Shown: positions 1-12,970 of the stretch, piece by piece | Position numbering within the stretch: position 1 is the first letter of the stretch | Layout: each line of letters begins with the position of its first letter | Assembly (NCBI RefSeq): GCF_037975245.1 | Contig: NC_092565.1 | Location: 1,682,499 to 1,746,498 of the forward strand | Direction: 5' to 3' | From: Apostichopus japonicus | Lineage: Eukaryota; Echinodermata; Holothuroidea; Aspidochirotida; Stichopodidae | Length of the DNA stretch: 64,000 nt | The notes under the pieces: model-generated | What the model was told of the DNA's origin: nothing | The model's input: only the letters and a program-made list of their open reading frames with translations | The model's database searches: none | Position numbers and translations under genes: made by a program

Positions 1-3000
1 TGAGGCACCGATCAATCGAATGGGCGACACCGATCAATCGAATATGCGACACCCATCAATCGAATGTGCGACACCGATCAATCGGATGTGCGGCACCGAT
101 CAATCGAATGTGCGACACCGATCAATCGAATGTGCCGATCAATCGAATGTGCGGCACCGATCAATCGAATGGGCGACACCGATCAATCGAATGTGCCACA
201 CCGATCAATCGAATGTGCGACACCGATCAATCGAATGTGCGACACCGATCAATCGAATGTTCGACACCCATTAATCAAATGTTGAACACCGATCTATCAA
301 ATGTGCGGCATCGATAAATCGAATTTGCGGCACCGATAAATCGAATGTGCCACACGGATCAATCGAATGTGCGACACGGATGAATCGAATGTGCCACACC
401 GATCAATCGAATGTGCGGTACCTATGAATCGAATGTTCGACACCGATCAATCGAATGTGCGACACCCATCAAGATAATGTTCCACACCGATCAATCGAAT
501 GTGCGACACCGATCAATCGAATATGCGACACCCATCAATCGAATATGCGACACCGATCAATGGAATGTTCGGCACCGATCCATCGGATGTACGGCAACGA
601 TCAATCGAATGTGCGACACCCATCAATCTAATTTGAAACCGATCAATCATACGTGCGACACCGATCAATCCAATATGCGACACCCGTCAATGGAATATGC
701 GACACCGATCAATGGAATGTTCGGCACCGATCCATCGGATGTACGGCAACGATCAATCGAATGTGCGACACCCATCAATCTAATTTGAAACCGATCAATC
801 ATATGTGCGACACCGATCAATCAAATATGCGACACCCGTCAATCGAATATGCGACACCGATCAATGGAATGTTCGGCACCGATCCATCGGATGTACGGCA
901 ACGATCAATAGAATGTGCGGCACCAATCAATCGAATGTGCGACACCCATCAATTGAATGTGCGACACCGATAATCGAATGTGCGACACCGATCAATCGAA
1001 TGTGCAGCACTGATCAATCGAATATGCGACACCCATCAATCGAATGTGCGGTACTGATCAATCAAATGTTGGACACCGATCAATCGAATGTGCGGTACCG
1101 ATCAATCGAATGTTCGACACCAATCAATCGAATGTTCGACACGGATCAATCGAATTTGAGACACCGCTCAATCGAATGCGCGACATCGATCAATCGAATG
1201 TGCGACACCCATCAATCGAATGTGCGACACCGATCAATCGAATGTTCGATACCCATTAATCGAATGTTGGACACCGATCAATCAAATGTGCGGCATCGAT
1301 AAATCGAATTTGCGGCACCGATAAATCGAATGTGCCACACCGATCAATCGAATGTGCGACACGGATCAAACGAATGTGCCACACCCATCAAGATAATGTG
1401 CCACACCGATCAATCGAATGTGCCACACGGATCAATCGAATGTGCGACACGGATGAATCGAATGTGCCACACCGATCAATTGAATGTGCGGTACCTATGA
1501 ATCGAATGTTCGACACCGATCAATCGAATGTGCGACACCCATCAAGATAATGTGCCACACCGATCAATCGAATGTGCGACACCGATCAATCGAATATGCG
1601 ACAACCATCAATCGAATATGCGACACCGATCAATGGAATGTTCAGCACCGATCCATCGGATGTACGGCAACGATCAATCGAATGTGCGACACCCATCAAT
1701 CTAATTTGAAACCGATCAATCATACGTGCGACACCGATCAATCCAATATGCGACACCCGTCAATGGAATATGCGACACCGATCAATGGAATGTTCGGCAC
1801 CGATCCATCGGATGTACGGCAACGATCAATCGAATGTGCGACACCCATCAATCTAATTTGAAACCGATCAATCATATGTGCGACACCGATCAATCAAATA
1901 TGAGACACCCGTCAATCGAATATGCGACACCGATCAATGGAATGTTCGGCACCGATCCATCGGATGTACGGCAACGATCAATAGAATGTGCGGCACCGAT
2001 CAATCGAATGTGCGACACCCATCAATTGAATGTGCGACACCGATAATCGAATGTGCGACACCGATCAATCGAATGTGCAGCACTGATCAATCGAATATGC
2101 GACACCCATCAATCGAATGTGCGGTACTGATCAATCGAATGTTGGACACCGATCAATCGAATGTGCGGTACCGATCAATCGAATGTTCGACACCAATCAA
2201 TCGAATGTTCGACACGGATCAATCGAATTTGAGACACCGATCAATCGAATGCGCGACACCGATCAATCGAATGTGCGACACCCATCAATCGAATGTGCGA
2301 CACCGATCAATCCAATGTTCGATACCCATTAATCGAATGTTGGACACCGATCAATCAAATGTGCGGCATCGATAAATCGAATTTGCGGCACCGATAAATC
2401 GAATGTGCCACACCGATCAATCGAATGTGCGACACGGATCAAACGAATGTGCCACACCCATCAAGATAATGTGCCACACCGATCAATCGAATGTGCCACA
2501 CCGATCAATCGAATGTGGGGCATCGATAAATCGATTTTGCGGCACCGATAAATCGAATGTGCCACACAGGTCAATCGAATGTGCGGTACCTATGAATCGA
2601 ATGTTCGACACCCATCAATCTAATTTGAAACCGATCAATCGAATGTGCGACACCGATCAATCGAATATGCGACACCCATCAATCAAATATGCGACACCGA
2701 TCAATGGAATGTTCGGCACCGATCCATCGGACGTACGGCAACGATCAATCGAATGTGCGACATGGATCACACGAATGTGCGACAAGGATCAATCAAATGT
2801 GCGGCAACGATCAATCAAATATGCGACACCTGTCAATGGAATATGCGACACCGATCAATGGAATGTTCGGCACCGATCCATCGGATGTACGGCAACGATC
2901 AATAGAATGTGCGGCACCGATAAATCGAATGTGCGGTACCGATCAATCGAATGTGCAGCACCGATCAATCGAATATGCGACACCCATCAATCGAATATGC

Positions 3001-4475
3001 GACACCGATCAATCGGATGTACGGCACCGATCAATCGAATGTGCGACATGGATCACACGAATGTGCGACAAGGATCAATCAAATGTGCGGCAACGATCAA
3101 TCGAAAGTGCGACACCGATCAATCGAATGTGCGACACCCATCAATCGAATGTGCGGCACCGATCAATCAAATGTTCGGCACCTTTCAATCGAATGTGCCG
3201 ATCAATCGAATGGGCGACACCGATCAATCGAATATGCGACACCCATCAATCGAATGTGCGACACCGATCAATCGGATGTACGGCACCGATCAATCGAATT
3301 TGCGACACGGATCACACGAATGTGCGACACCGATCAATCAAATGTGCGGCACCGATCAATCGAATGTGCGACACCGATCAATCGAATGTGCGACACCGAT
3401 CAATCGAATGTGCGGCACCGATCAATCGAATGTTCGGCACCTTTCAATCGAATGTGCCGATCAATCGAATGTGCGACACCGATCAATCGAATGGGCGACA
3501 CCGATCAATCGAATGTGCGACACCCATCAATCGAATATGCGACACCGATCAATCGAATGTTCCGCACCGATCAATCGGATGTACGGCACCTATCAATCGA
3601 ATGTGCGGCACCGATCAATCGAATGTGCGACACCGATCAATCGAATGTGCGACACCATCAATCGAATGTGCGACACGGATTATCGAATGTTCGGCACCGA
3701 TCAATTGGATGTGTGACATCAATTGAATGTTCGGCACCGATCAATCGGATGTGCGACATCAATCGAATGCGTGACACCAATCAATCGAATGTGCGACACC
3801 GATAATCGAATGTGTGACACCGATTAATCGAATGTACGATACCCATCAATCGAATGTTCGGCACCGATCTATCAAATGTGCGGCACCGATCAATAGAATG
3901 TGCGGCACCGATCAATCGAAAGTGAGGTACCGATCAAACGAAAGTGCGGTACTGATTAATCGAATTCCGTACCGATCAATAGAATGTGCGATATCGATCA
4001 ATACAATGTGCGGTACCGATCAATCGAATGTGCAGTACCAATCTATCGAATGTGTGGTACTAATGACTAGAATGTGCGGTACCTATCAATCGAATGTGCG
4101 GTACCGATCAATCGAAAGTGCGGTACCGATCAATGGAATATTTCCGTACCAATCAATAGAATGTGCGGTATCGATCAATAGAATGTGCGATACCGATTGA
4201 TCGAATGTGCGGTACCGATGAATCGAATATTTCCGTACCAATCAATAGAATGTGCGGTATCGATCAATAGAATGTGCGATACCGATTGATCGAATGTGCG
4301 GTACCGATCAATGGAATGCGCGGTACCGATCAATCGAATGTTCCATATCAATCGAATGTTCTGTACTGATCACTAGAATGTGCCGTACCGATCAATAGAA
4401 TGTGCGGTACCGATCAATCGAATGTTCGGTACCGATCAATGGAATGTGCGGTACTGATCAATTGAATGTGCGGTG
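1..4475. repeat. 22-bp satellite array with higher-order structure
   Basis: A tandem array of a 22-bp monomer with core GATCAATCGAATGTG runs from the window edge to about 4475, so its left end is not seen. Three levels are visible: the monomer, a subunit of about 152 bp (the AATTTGAAACCGATCAATCA variant recurs near 628 and 780), and a block of about 1,073 bp present twice almost unchanged (roughly 360-1430 and 1433-2505). After about 3900 the usual CACCGATC junction drifts to GGTACCGATC and the array becomes more divergent, as expected at an array edge. All three forward frames are open over long stretches, while a TGA in each antisense monomer closes the reverse frames. I do not consider it coding. 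Confidence 0.95.
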
Positions 4476-4479
4476 ATCC

Positions 4480-4930
4480 AAGGTCATCAAAGGTCATTTA
4501 TGGGCCAAATTTTTTTCTCAATAACTTGCGAAACTACCACTGACAGGGTCCGACATGTTGATATATTGGGACTAGTTTTGAATTGGGTAAGGGATCGTTT
4601 CCAGACATATCTGTTATATGATCCAAGGTCAACAAAGGTCAATTAGGGGTCAAAAACTAGTATTTTTGCAATAACTTGATATCCAAATGTCCCTCAAGGT
4701 TGGGAGTTACGCTATTGTAATCCAATAGTCGACCTGCATATGGGTGACCTTTGACCTCAGGTTGACCTCCAGTGACCTGTATTAGTTTCTTTGGTTATTT
4801 GAATTTTTGTAGCCATATTCAAATCTCAAATGTTCCTTCTGATCAATATTGTCCATGTGTTGACCCCTGTTCGACGTTCCTGTGCGAAGTTACCAGAAGT
4901 CAAGGTTTGGTTTGGTTTTAATAAACTTAC
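4480..4930. repeat. Dispersed AGGTCA-rich repeat, partial copy
   Basis: Directly abutting the satellite is a copy of the repeat family seen again as a tandem block at 10460-12265. Shared phrases include the reference to ACTAGT followed by A/T runs, the CAATAACTTG segment and the many TGACCT/AGGTCA hexamers. Half-sites occur as AGGTCA-N4-AGGTCA at 4481-4496, as N4 then N5 spacing at 4626-4652, and as four minus-strand half-sites with spacers 1, 5 and 4 at 4745-4778. No open reading frame of interest. Confidence 0.75.
4745..4778 (-). promoter_or_regulatory. Four nuclear-receptor half-sites (DR4-DR5-DR1)
   Basis: Read on the minus strand, four perfect AGGTCA hexamers follow each other with spacers of 4, 5 and 1 bases (plus-strand TGACCT at 4745, 4752, 4763 and 4773). 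AGGTCA direct repeats with these spacings are the classical binding layouts of RXR-type nuclear receptor dimers: DR4 thyroid/LXR class, DR5 retinoic acid receptor class, DR1 RXR/HNF4/PPAR class. The pattern is seen directly; binding is inference only, and the site sits inside a repeat with no adjacent gene. Confidence 0.5.
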
Positions 4931-7249
4931 ATGCCTAACCTTTGTTCATAGAAAGTATTGATGTTGCAGATCTGTACTTTAGAGACTTGACCAACAATCA
5001 TAAGCCTGGTGGCGAGTGGAATTTGGCGAGTAGATTTTTAGTCACGGTCGCCAAATAGCGAGTACTTTCAGAAATATTTGTCGAGGCCTGAATACCTTCA
5101 CAACATGATTTCTCATGGTAGAAATCATGGATACTTGGTATATGGATTTGCCATATTGAGTACAAGAATCCTATTGCTTGTGAGGTCAAATCTCCTATAG
5201 GTCACCAGAGGTCAAACTCTGAAAAAAAATTTTTACATGATATGTAACGATGGAAATCGTTACATCTAATACTTGGTGTGTAGATTCAAAGCATTGAGTA
5301 CAAGACCCCTATTGTTTTTGATGGAGGTGTGTATAGCCACGTACAGTAGACTGACCTGTGTTCATCATGCCATAGTGTTATTGTAACAGCTAGTTCTGGT
5401 TATACTAACAAGCAGAAGTCTAGTGCGTTGACGTCATCGACACCTCAATGCATTTTGCATTCTGGTTATGAGAAGTTCTCTTGGTTGAGTAATTAGAATG
5501 CCGAAAACAATTATAGACGTGCATTAACAGAAGACTGAACTGATGTTACGAAGCCACTTCAATTTAATCGTATGAGCATGTCAGATGTGCAGACACATTG
5601 CCTTTTAAAACAGATATTTATAGAAAGATCAGTAGCAACCAAAAGGTGCAACGTACATAATATTGTGACGCAACATTAGTTCTCAATCAACAGTGATCGT
5701 GACAACGAAATGATTTCAAGCACGAAATTGGGGGTCCATGAATATGTTCGTGAAAATTCATCATTTTATATTGCAAAGTTGCAAAAGTGGGGGGAGGGTG
5801 AAGGGTGAGGGGAAGTGAATATCAGTCAGTAGTGTTGAAATATTATCACGGTAGATGTGCTACCATATAGTATTACTCTCCTACTTACATCTTCTGTCTT
5901 TTTTCCCCTTGAAATGTGATACATTTGCAAAGTTTTTTGGTCTGTATATAAACATTTATCGAAGTACAACGGGTTTTTTTCCCTTCTTCTTCTAAGCATA
6001 TTACATTCCTCTGTGAATACATGATTTTAATATGCATAAAGAAGAACAAAGACAACTTCAACACAATTGTCATGATTACATCATTTAACCTTTTTTTCTC
6101 CCTTTTTTCTTCTACCTTGCCGGTTTTATAACGAAAGTTTGATTTATTTCACTCTTTAAAACGTCTTGAATAATTTTAATTCTATCACTTATCTTTCAAT
6201 TTGATATGTTAAAAAGTGCTCCGTTCATGTACTGTCCACTCGGTGAGTATAAATATAAACTGAACCCTCGTCCAATTCAACAGTGTCAACAAGGGTTGTG
6301 TAATTTTGTTAATAGCTTGAACAAGGATAACTCAATTACAATCTAAAGTAAGTAAATAGCTTTAAAAAAGTGTTGACGTCACTGAACTATACAGTACCAA
6401 ATTTTTTAACAAAATATCACTAGCTATCATTGAGTAGATCAAGGAAATGGAATGCAGAATAACACAATAAACCCTTGAATCAGAAATTATTTATTTGGTG
6501 GGAAAGCACAGGAGACAAAACTTATCAACGGGTATAGATGGCACATGCAATATTTCTTCGGAAATTAATGTCATGTTATGAATAAATTACCGTACTTGTT
6601 GTTATTTATGTTTTCTATGGCATTTTTGGTCTTCCGCTTCCAGGAGTTGGGTGACTCACTGTTTAAAGGTTATAGTCAATTTTGATATGCATAAAACCGT
6701 TAAGCAAGTGTCCTATTAGTCAGCTAAAGTGGGCTTAACTAACTACTTATGTCTATGGTGTAACAACTCAACAGAATAACATAAGACTTTTATGTCATGG
6801 TAAAAGTCTACCCTCATAATTCAATTTCAGTTTTCGCCTTCAAATTATCCTGTAATTAGAATCTTTCATAACCATCGTACTTCTTAAGGATATAGAAGAA
6901 TATGTCAACTATTGAAAGATTTGGACGACTAAAATACTGTAAGCAGCCTAATTTCAAATTAGGAGTGCAAGCATAGCAAGCACTAACGACTCGAAAGCAA
7001 TGCGACATTCAAGAAAATTTGAAATTTTCGACCTGCAACTTTTCAACTTTAACAACTTAAAATAGGTAAAACGTCAAATAAGTTGAGAAATGTTACAATT
7101 ACGGGGGAAATGCCCCCCCCCCCTTAGGGAAATTCACCCACCACGTTTTTCGGTAAGCTATGACCCTCAGCTGTCACAATCTACTTGGTTGCCATTAAAT
7201 TAGTGATGGGTGTGGCCACCAGGGCTGGTGGCATGGCAGCACTATTAAA
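4931..7249. other. No gene recognised
   Basis: AT-rich sequence without a convincing frame, RNA gene or repeat structure. It contains a G-rich stretch near 5789-5815 and a run of 11 C at 7113-7123. The few short open frames on the minus strand (for example 5885-6073) have biased low-complexity content and no recognisable motif. Confidence 0.6.
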
Positions 7250-8130
7250 ATTGGAAACAAATCATATCTTTGGGAGTATACAACATAAAACCACAATCTA
7301 GGTGTTTAGTGACATCAATTGTATGGTACCTGGTTGATTGCAATCAAGATCTGAGTCATTTCAGGTTTTTATTATACCCAATCAGGACGGTTGCAATGAC
7401 AAAGCGATTCAAAACAATGGGGGGACTTAGGATAATTCATATAATTGTAACTAAACAACATGAAAACACAATCAATGTGTCTTTGGCATATATATTTCAG
7501 ACTTTCTGGTTGATTGAGCTCAAGATCAGGCCAACTTAATGTCACGATCGACTTCAATCAAGACCGTTGCCATGGCAACACTAGGCTGACTGAATTTGAG
7601 TTTGAAATGGACTTTGACAACAAAATGTCATATTTATGTAACTAAACAACATAGAAACACAATCTAAGTGTCAAGGTATATAGATTTAGGGCTGCCTGGT
7701 AGATTAGATCAAGATCATTATCATTGCAGATCAAACTCATTCCCAATCAAGACCATTGGCAACACTATGCTGACAGATTTGTAATTCGAATTTGAGAAGA
7801 AAATGTCATGTCTTTGCTCAAATATACAGTTAGACATTAGTAATTTTACATTTTGGTCTATAATTTGAATTTATCATCATGGTGTTACCATGGCAACATT
7901 CCTATTAAGACATGACAGTGACCTTAAATGATCCAGAACTTGACTGCAATCAACCGGGCAGCGCCAAATCAATGTAAAAAAAGACAATTGGTTTGTATTT
8001 TTTGGTATATGTATATTATATGAAATTTTCCTCAAAGTCCCAATTTCATTATGGCTACTGCCATGGTAACAGCCCTAATTAGGGATGACTTTGACTTTCC
8101 TGATTGTGATTGGTTTCACCAGGGCAGCTT
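7250..8130. repeat. Degenerate tandem repeat, period about 185 bp
   Basis: Four to five diverged units follow one another. Recurring phrases are AACTAAACAACAT, a few bases later ACACAATC, then GGTTGATT...CAAGATC, then CAATCAAGACCGTTGCCATGG. Units begin near 7258, 7435, 7625 and 7800. Short frames in both directions across it (7270-7539 plus, 7372-7557 minus) are by-products. An (AT)n tract follows at 8134-8152. Confidence 0.7.
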
Positions 8131-8152
8131 CAAATATATATATATATATATA

Positions 8153-9064
8153 CTGAGACACTAACGCTGTGCTTTTAGGTTATTTAATTACAAAGATGTA
8201 TTATCAAACTCCAAGTTTTAATGAATGGCAACAGCACACTAACCATTAATTTAATAGCAAACAAGCACATTGTGATAGCTGATGTCCTAGCCAACCGAAA
8301 AACATGTTGGGGGTGAAAATCCCTGGGAAAAACATGGTGGGGGTGAAAATCCCTGAGGGATTCGCTTTTCTGGGGTTTTTTTGTTGGGGGGGGGGTCTTT
8401 CGCTGCGTTGACCTATTTCGTGCCTCTGCATCAGTCCTCGCTTTGCTACCGTCTTTTTTTACTCTCTTGTTTTCACGTAATTTTCTTGATGACAAGTTAT
8501 ATTTGCGCCAAACTGTATGAAGTGAGCGTGACGCATTTTCGAGTTACCCAATGGTAATACCAGTTCCTAATACAGGACGATACCATTGTTACGTACGGTT
8601 ACCCAATTTACCTAGCTACGTTTATACCTTTCATGCTTTAATCTGATTTTTGTCATGTCACGCCTCTTTCAATGACACATATTTTTTTTCCCTCAATATG
8701 GGTACTATACTTATAGCATATATCTTACAGTTCACATGATTTAATTCAGCTGTGTCAACTGATAGGCTACTGATTTGCTAGATTCCACTACAAGAAAATA
8801 TACAAAACACAAATAAATGGAAACAAACATAAAAGAAAGTAAATTTGAATCATTAAACATGAAAAAAATTGACTTTACAATATTTCGCATATCGTCACTA
8901 ATCGATCTTGTAGACAGAATTATATCCTCTCACTCATCCGCAAAATGGGAGCAAGGACATCCAGCAGTCAAGCAGGGAGAATTACCTGCTAGGGAGAATC
9001 CCCTACTAGTGAGGAGGGAAACTTCGCCTGACCTCTGCCAATGGTACATCAGGGCAGGCTTCAA
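8153..9064. other. No gene recognised; small direct repeat
   Basis: Mostly unremarkable. A 30-bp direct duplication built on AACATGTTGGGGGTGAAAAT occurs at about 8297-8356, followed by a G run near 8388-8397. The minus-strand frame 8184-8495 (103 codons) is Lys/Arg/Pro-rich and covers that duplication. I recognise no family and do not call it a gene. Confidence 0.55.
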
Positions 9065-9890
9065 AAGTGCTTAAAAAACGACTTTCGTTGCACATATTTA
9101 GTACCAAGGTTTGTTGGTTGGAAGTTGTAGAGGGATGTCCTGGGAACATTTTTCGCGATGTTGGATGCTAGGAGAGGTGTTATTTTTCGAGTAAACAACA
9201 AACAAATGACGTCACTCTTATACGGTGTACGGCAATTACAACCAAGCAGTTCCTTGTCACAGCATCTGTTTTTACCTCCATGGTCACAGCAACCTGAAAA
9301 TAGCATTCATGGTCTTGCACTTATTATAACCTAGATGTTTTTGTTGACAGCTTTACAGGGATGTCCTGGGATTATCTTAGGTGTTGTTTGATGCTTGGAG
9401 AGATGTTATCTTGCGTGTAAACAACAAATGACCTCACTATGAAGTGTGGGCTAAATTAAAAATCAGCAACGACTATTCACAGCAACATGATAATAGTTGT
9501 TCAATGTTACTAACCTTACTTAGAACCAATGTTCGTTGGTTGGATGTTGCAAAAAAATATCCGAAGAATTCTTGAAGTTGTTGGATGCTAAAAGAGGTAA
9601 TACTTTACGAGTAAACAATAAACATATGGCGTCACTGTTATAGGTTGGACGACAATTAAAACTCAGGAGTTCCTTGTAACAGCAGCATGGAAACGACATA
9701 ATTTAAATGTTCTTGCACTTATTTGGAAACAGGATGTTTTTGTTGAAAGTAATGGAGGGATATCAAAATAATATTTAAAGAGTTGTTGGGTGCTAGGAGA
9801 GTTGTTGGGTGCTAGTGTTATTTTACGAGTAAACAATATACATATGACGCCACTCTTATACGTTGTAAGATAATGAACCAGAATGAAAAC
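9065..9890. repeat. Degenerate tandem repeat, period about 240 bp (left part)
   Basis: Units share GTTGGATGCTAGGAGAGGTG, GAGTAAACAACAAAC, a CACTCTTATAC segment and CAGTTCCTTGTCACAGCA. Units start near 9100, 9340, 9525 and 9720. The same array resumes at 12430-12800 after the AGGTCA-rich block, which suggests that the block was inserted into a pre-existing array. Confidence 0.7.
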
Positions 9891-12351
9891 ATTTCATGGT
9901 TCCCTGCAGCTGTTCATTAGTTCCATTCATAGGGAAATTTCTAACAAGCCCTAATACAAAAACAGTAATTTATGCTCACAAACTTTTGTTGCCAAAGTAA
10001 TGCTAAGCCCTGATATCAATTGCAACACACATCAGTGTGTGAAGACTATCCACCATTATCATCATACCAAGTTTGACGAAATTCTGACTAGTAATAGTAG
10101 CCAAGTAATTGCAATTTGGAGTATTTCACGTTTGACCCCATGACCTCATTAATATTCATGAAATGAAAAATCAACAGGGTTAATCTACTTACTATGGGCC
10201 ACCCACTCACCAAGTATGGTAATGATTGGTCATTCCCTTGTTGAGTTATTGTGCATACAAACTTTTCATAACAAAATAATGCTAGCCCCCCCCCCCCCTT
10301 ATAAACATGCATGATATCAATTGCAACACACATCAGTGTGTGGAGACTATCTACCAATATCATCATACCAAGTTTGACGAAATTCCAATAAATAGTAGCC
10401 AAGTTATTGCAACTTGGGAGTTTTTCACGTTTGACCTGTGACCTCATTAATATTTTTTAACTTTGACCTCGTATAACTTTGCACACGAAGGTCACACAGG
10501 GGTCAACCTATTGACATTTATGATCAGAAGGCACCTTTGACATCTGAAAATAGCATCGAAACTGTAAAAATCCCCAAAACACGAAAAGGTCACCAGAGGT
10601 CAAATTGAAGTCAAGGGTCACCCAGATGCGGGTCGACAACTGGATTACATTGAAGCAACTCCCAACCTTAACGGACAGTTCGTTCTCAAGTTATCACAAA
10701 AATACTAGTTTTTTATCATTAATTGACCTTTGGTGACCTCGGATCACATGACCGTTAAGTTTGAAAATATTCCCCTATACCATTTGCAACTTGTCCCAAA
10801 ATATCAACCGTGTCACACCTTGGAACTGAGAGTTATTGCATTAAATGTCTGAAAATTAACTTTGACCTCTTATAACTCCGCACACGAAGGTCACACGGGG
10901 GTCAACCCATTGACTTTTATGATCAGAAGGTACCTTTGACATCTGAAAATAGCATCGAAACTGTAAAAATCCCCAAAACATGAAAAGGTCACCAGAGGTC
11001 AAATTGAGGTCAAGGGTCACCCAGATGGGGGTCGACAATTGGATTAAATTGAAGCAACTCCCAACCCTAACGGACAATTCGTTCTCAAGTTATCGCAAAA
11101 ATACTAGTTTTTTATCATTAATTGACCTTTGGTGACCTCGGATCACATGACCGTTAAGTTTGAAAATATTCCCCTATACCATTTGCAACTTGTCCCAAAA
11201 TATCAAGTGTGTCACACCTTGGAACTGGGAGTTATTGCACTAAATGTCTGAAAATTTACTTTGACCTCATATAACTTCACACACAAAGGTCACCTGGGTA
11301 AACCTATTGACATTTTTGATTGGTGAGACGTGAATATAGCATCAAAACTGTAAAAATTCAAACATTTTTTTCTTTGCCCATTTTCTCACCCAAAATACTA
11401 GTTTTTTAACATTAATTGACCTTTGATGACCTCGGATCACATGACCGTTACGTTTGAAAATATTCCTCTATACCATTTGCAACTTGTCCCAAAATATCAA
11501 CCTTGTTACACCTTGGCCCTGGGAGTTATTGCATTAAATGTCTGAAAATTAACTTTGACCTTGTATAACTTTACACACAAAGGTCACCAGGGTGTCAACC
11601 CATTGACATTTTTGATCGGAAGGTACCTTTGATATCCAAATCTAGCATCAAAACCAAACATTTTCTTTTTCGCCCGTTTTCTCCCAAACTAAGCACATTT
11701 TTTCTAATGTGACCTTTGACCTTTTGACCTTGGTTTCAAATGTAGTTTGATCTGCTGATTCCAAAAATCAACACGATTAGTCTGTACAGCCATCCTAACT
11801 CCGACCGAAAACTTTGACCCCTTATAAGTTCGCACACAAAGGTCACACGGGGTCAACCTATCGATATTTATGATCGGAAGGTACCTTTGACATCTGAAAT
11901 AGCATCGAAACTGTAAAAATCCCCAAAACATGAAAAGGTCACCAGAGGTCAAATTGAGGTCAAGGGTCACCCAGATGTGGGTCGACAATTGGATTACACT
12001 GAAGCAACTCCCAACCCTAACGGACAATTCATTCTCAAGTTATCGCAAAAATACTAGGTTTTTAACATTAATTGACCTTTGGTGACCTCAGATCACATGA
12101 CCGTTAAATTCCAAAATGTTTCCCTAACCAGTTCACAACTTGTCCCAAAATATCAACCTTGTCGCACATTGGCACTGGGAGTTATTGCAGCTTTAGTATT
12201 TTGGGTTTTTGGACCATAACTGACCTTTGGTGACCTTTGTGGGCACCAAAAACAATAGGGTTCATCTACTCACTATGGGCCACCCACCTACCAAGTTTGA
12301 TCATGATCAGTCAATCCCTTGTTGAGTTATCGTGCATACAAGCTTAAGCGT

Positions 12352-12382
<31 letters not shown>

Positions 12383-12413
12383 CAACCTGAATACATAGGT
12401 TCCTTTGCTTTTA
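9891..12413. repeat. AGGTCA-rich repeat block with internal tandem units
   Basis: Two sub-arrays are visible. First, two copies of about 300 bp (near 10016 and 10317) share TCAATTGCAACACACATCAG. Then come about four and a half copies of a 399-bp unit whose CTTTGACCTC start recurs at 10460, 10860, 11259, 11553 (truncated) and 11812. Each full unit carries plus-oriented TGACCT-N4-TGACCT and a plus-oriented row of AGGTCA half-sites. A (CA)n tract lies at 12351-12380. The block ends are weakly complementary (GGTTCCCTGC near 9901; GCAAGGAACC near 12410), so it may be one large inserted element. Short frames inside are repeat artefacts: the same peptide begins at the minus-strand frames ending 11077 and 12027. 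Confidence 0.8.
10986..11019 (+). promoter_or_regulatory. Half-site row DR4-DR5-DR1 in a 399-bp unit
   Basis: AGGTCA at 10986, 10996 and 11007 and GGGTCA at 11014 give spacers of 4, 5 and 1 bases. The same layout recurs at 10587-10620 (third half-site changed to AAGTCA) and 11936-11969. It matches the 4745-4778 row in spacing. Being part of a tandem unit, it is multiplied along the block. Receptor binding is not shown. Confidence 0.45.
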
Positions 12414-12429
12414 GCAAGGAACCAAAAAT

Positions 12430-12800
12430 GGAAATGAAAGAGCAGTTTCTTGTCACAGCAAGATGATAACATAATTTAAATGTTCTTGCACTAACAGTAT
12501 TTAGGACCAGGTAATGTTGGTTGAAAGCTATATAGGAACGTCTGATGAACAGTTTAACAGTTGTTGGGTGCTAAGAGAGGTGTTATGTAAAAGAGTAAAC
12601 AATAAACAAATAATGTCATTCTTATACGTTGTACTGTACGACAATTAAACAGAGCAGTTCCTTGTCACAGCAAAATGATAACATAATTAAATATAGTCTT
12701 AAGATTGTAGGTGTTGGCTGAAGTAAAAGAGGAATGTCCGAAGAATATTTTAAGAGTTATTGGGTTCTTAAAGCAGTGTTATTTTTCCAAAACAACAAAT
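12430..12800. repeat. Degenerate 240-bp tandem repeat (right part)
   Basis: Continuation of the array at 9065-9890. CAGTTTCTTGTCACAGCA, GTTGTTGGGTGCTAAGAGAG and GAGTAAACAATAAAC recur with the same order and spacing in about one and a half units. Confidence 0.65.
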
Positions 12801-12970
12801 TTATGTTGTGTTAAATATAATTTGAATAAATGCATTTTTAAACACTGTCCGTCTCCTGAAGTCTGCCTCGACACTCACCTTTAAAGCAAATGTAGCTGGT
12901 CAAAAATGCAGTGACCAGGCAAAAATATATATTGTTAGGTTTGGGAAACTTACAAGTAGCACCTTCCCAT

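Noticed and set aside
2403-3716. 437-codon open frame and its overlapping neighbours
   Set aside because: Pure product of the 22-bp satellite: the same peptide appears in all three forward frames, so no frame is selected.
1-4475. CRISPR array
   Set aside because: The repeats are contiguous and degenerate with no unique spacers, and the sequence is eukaryotic.
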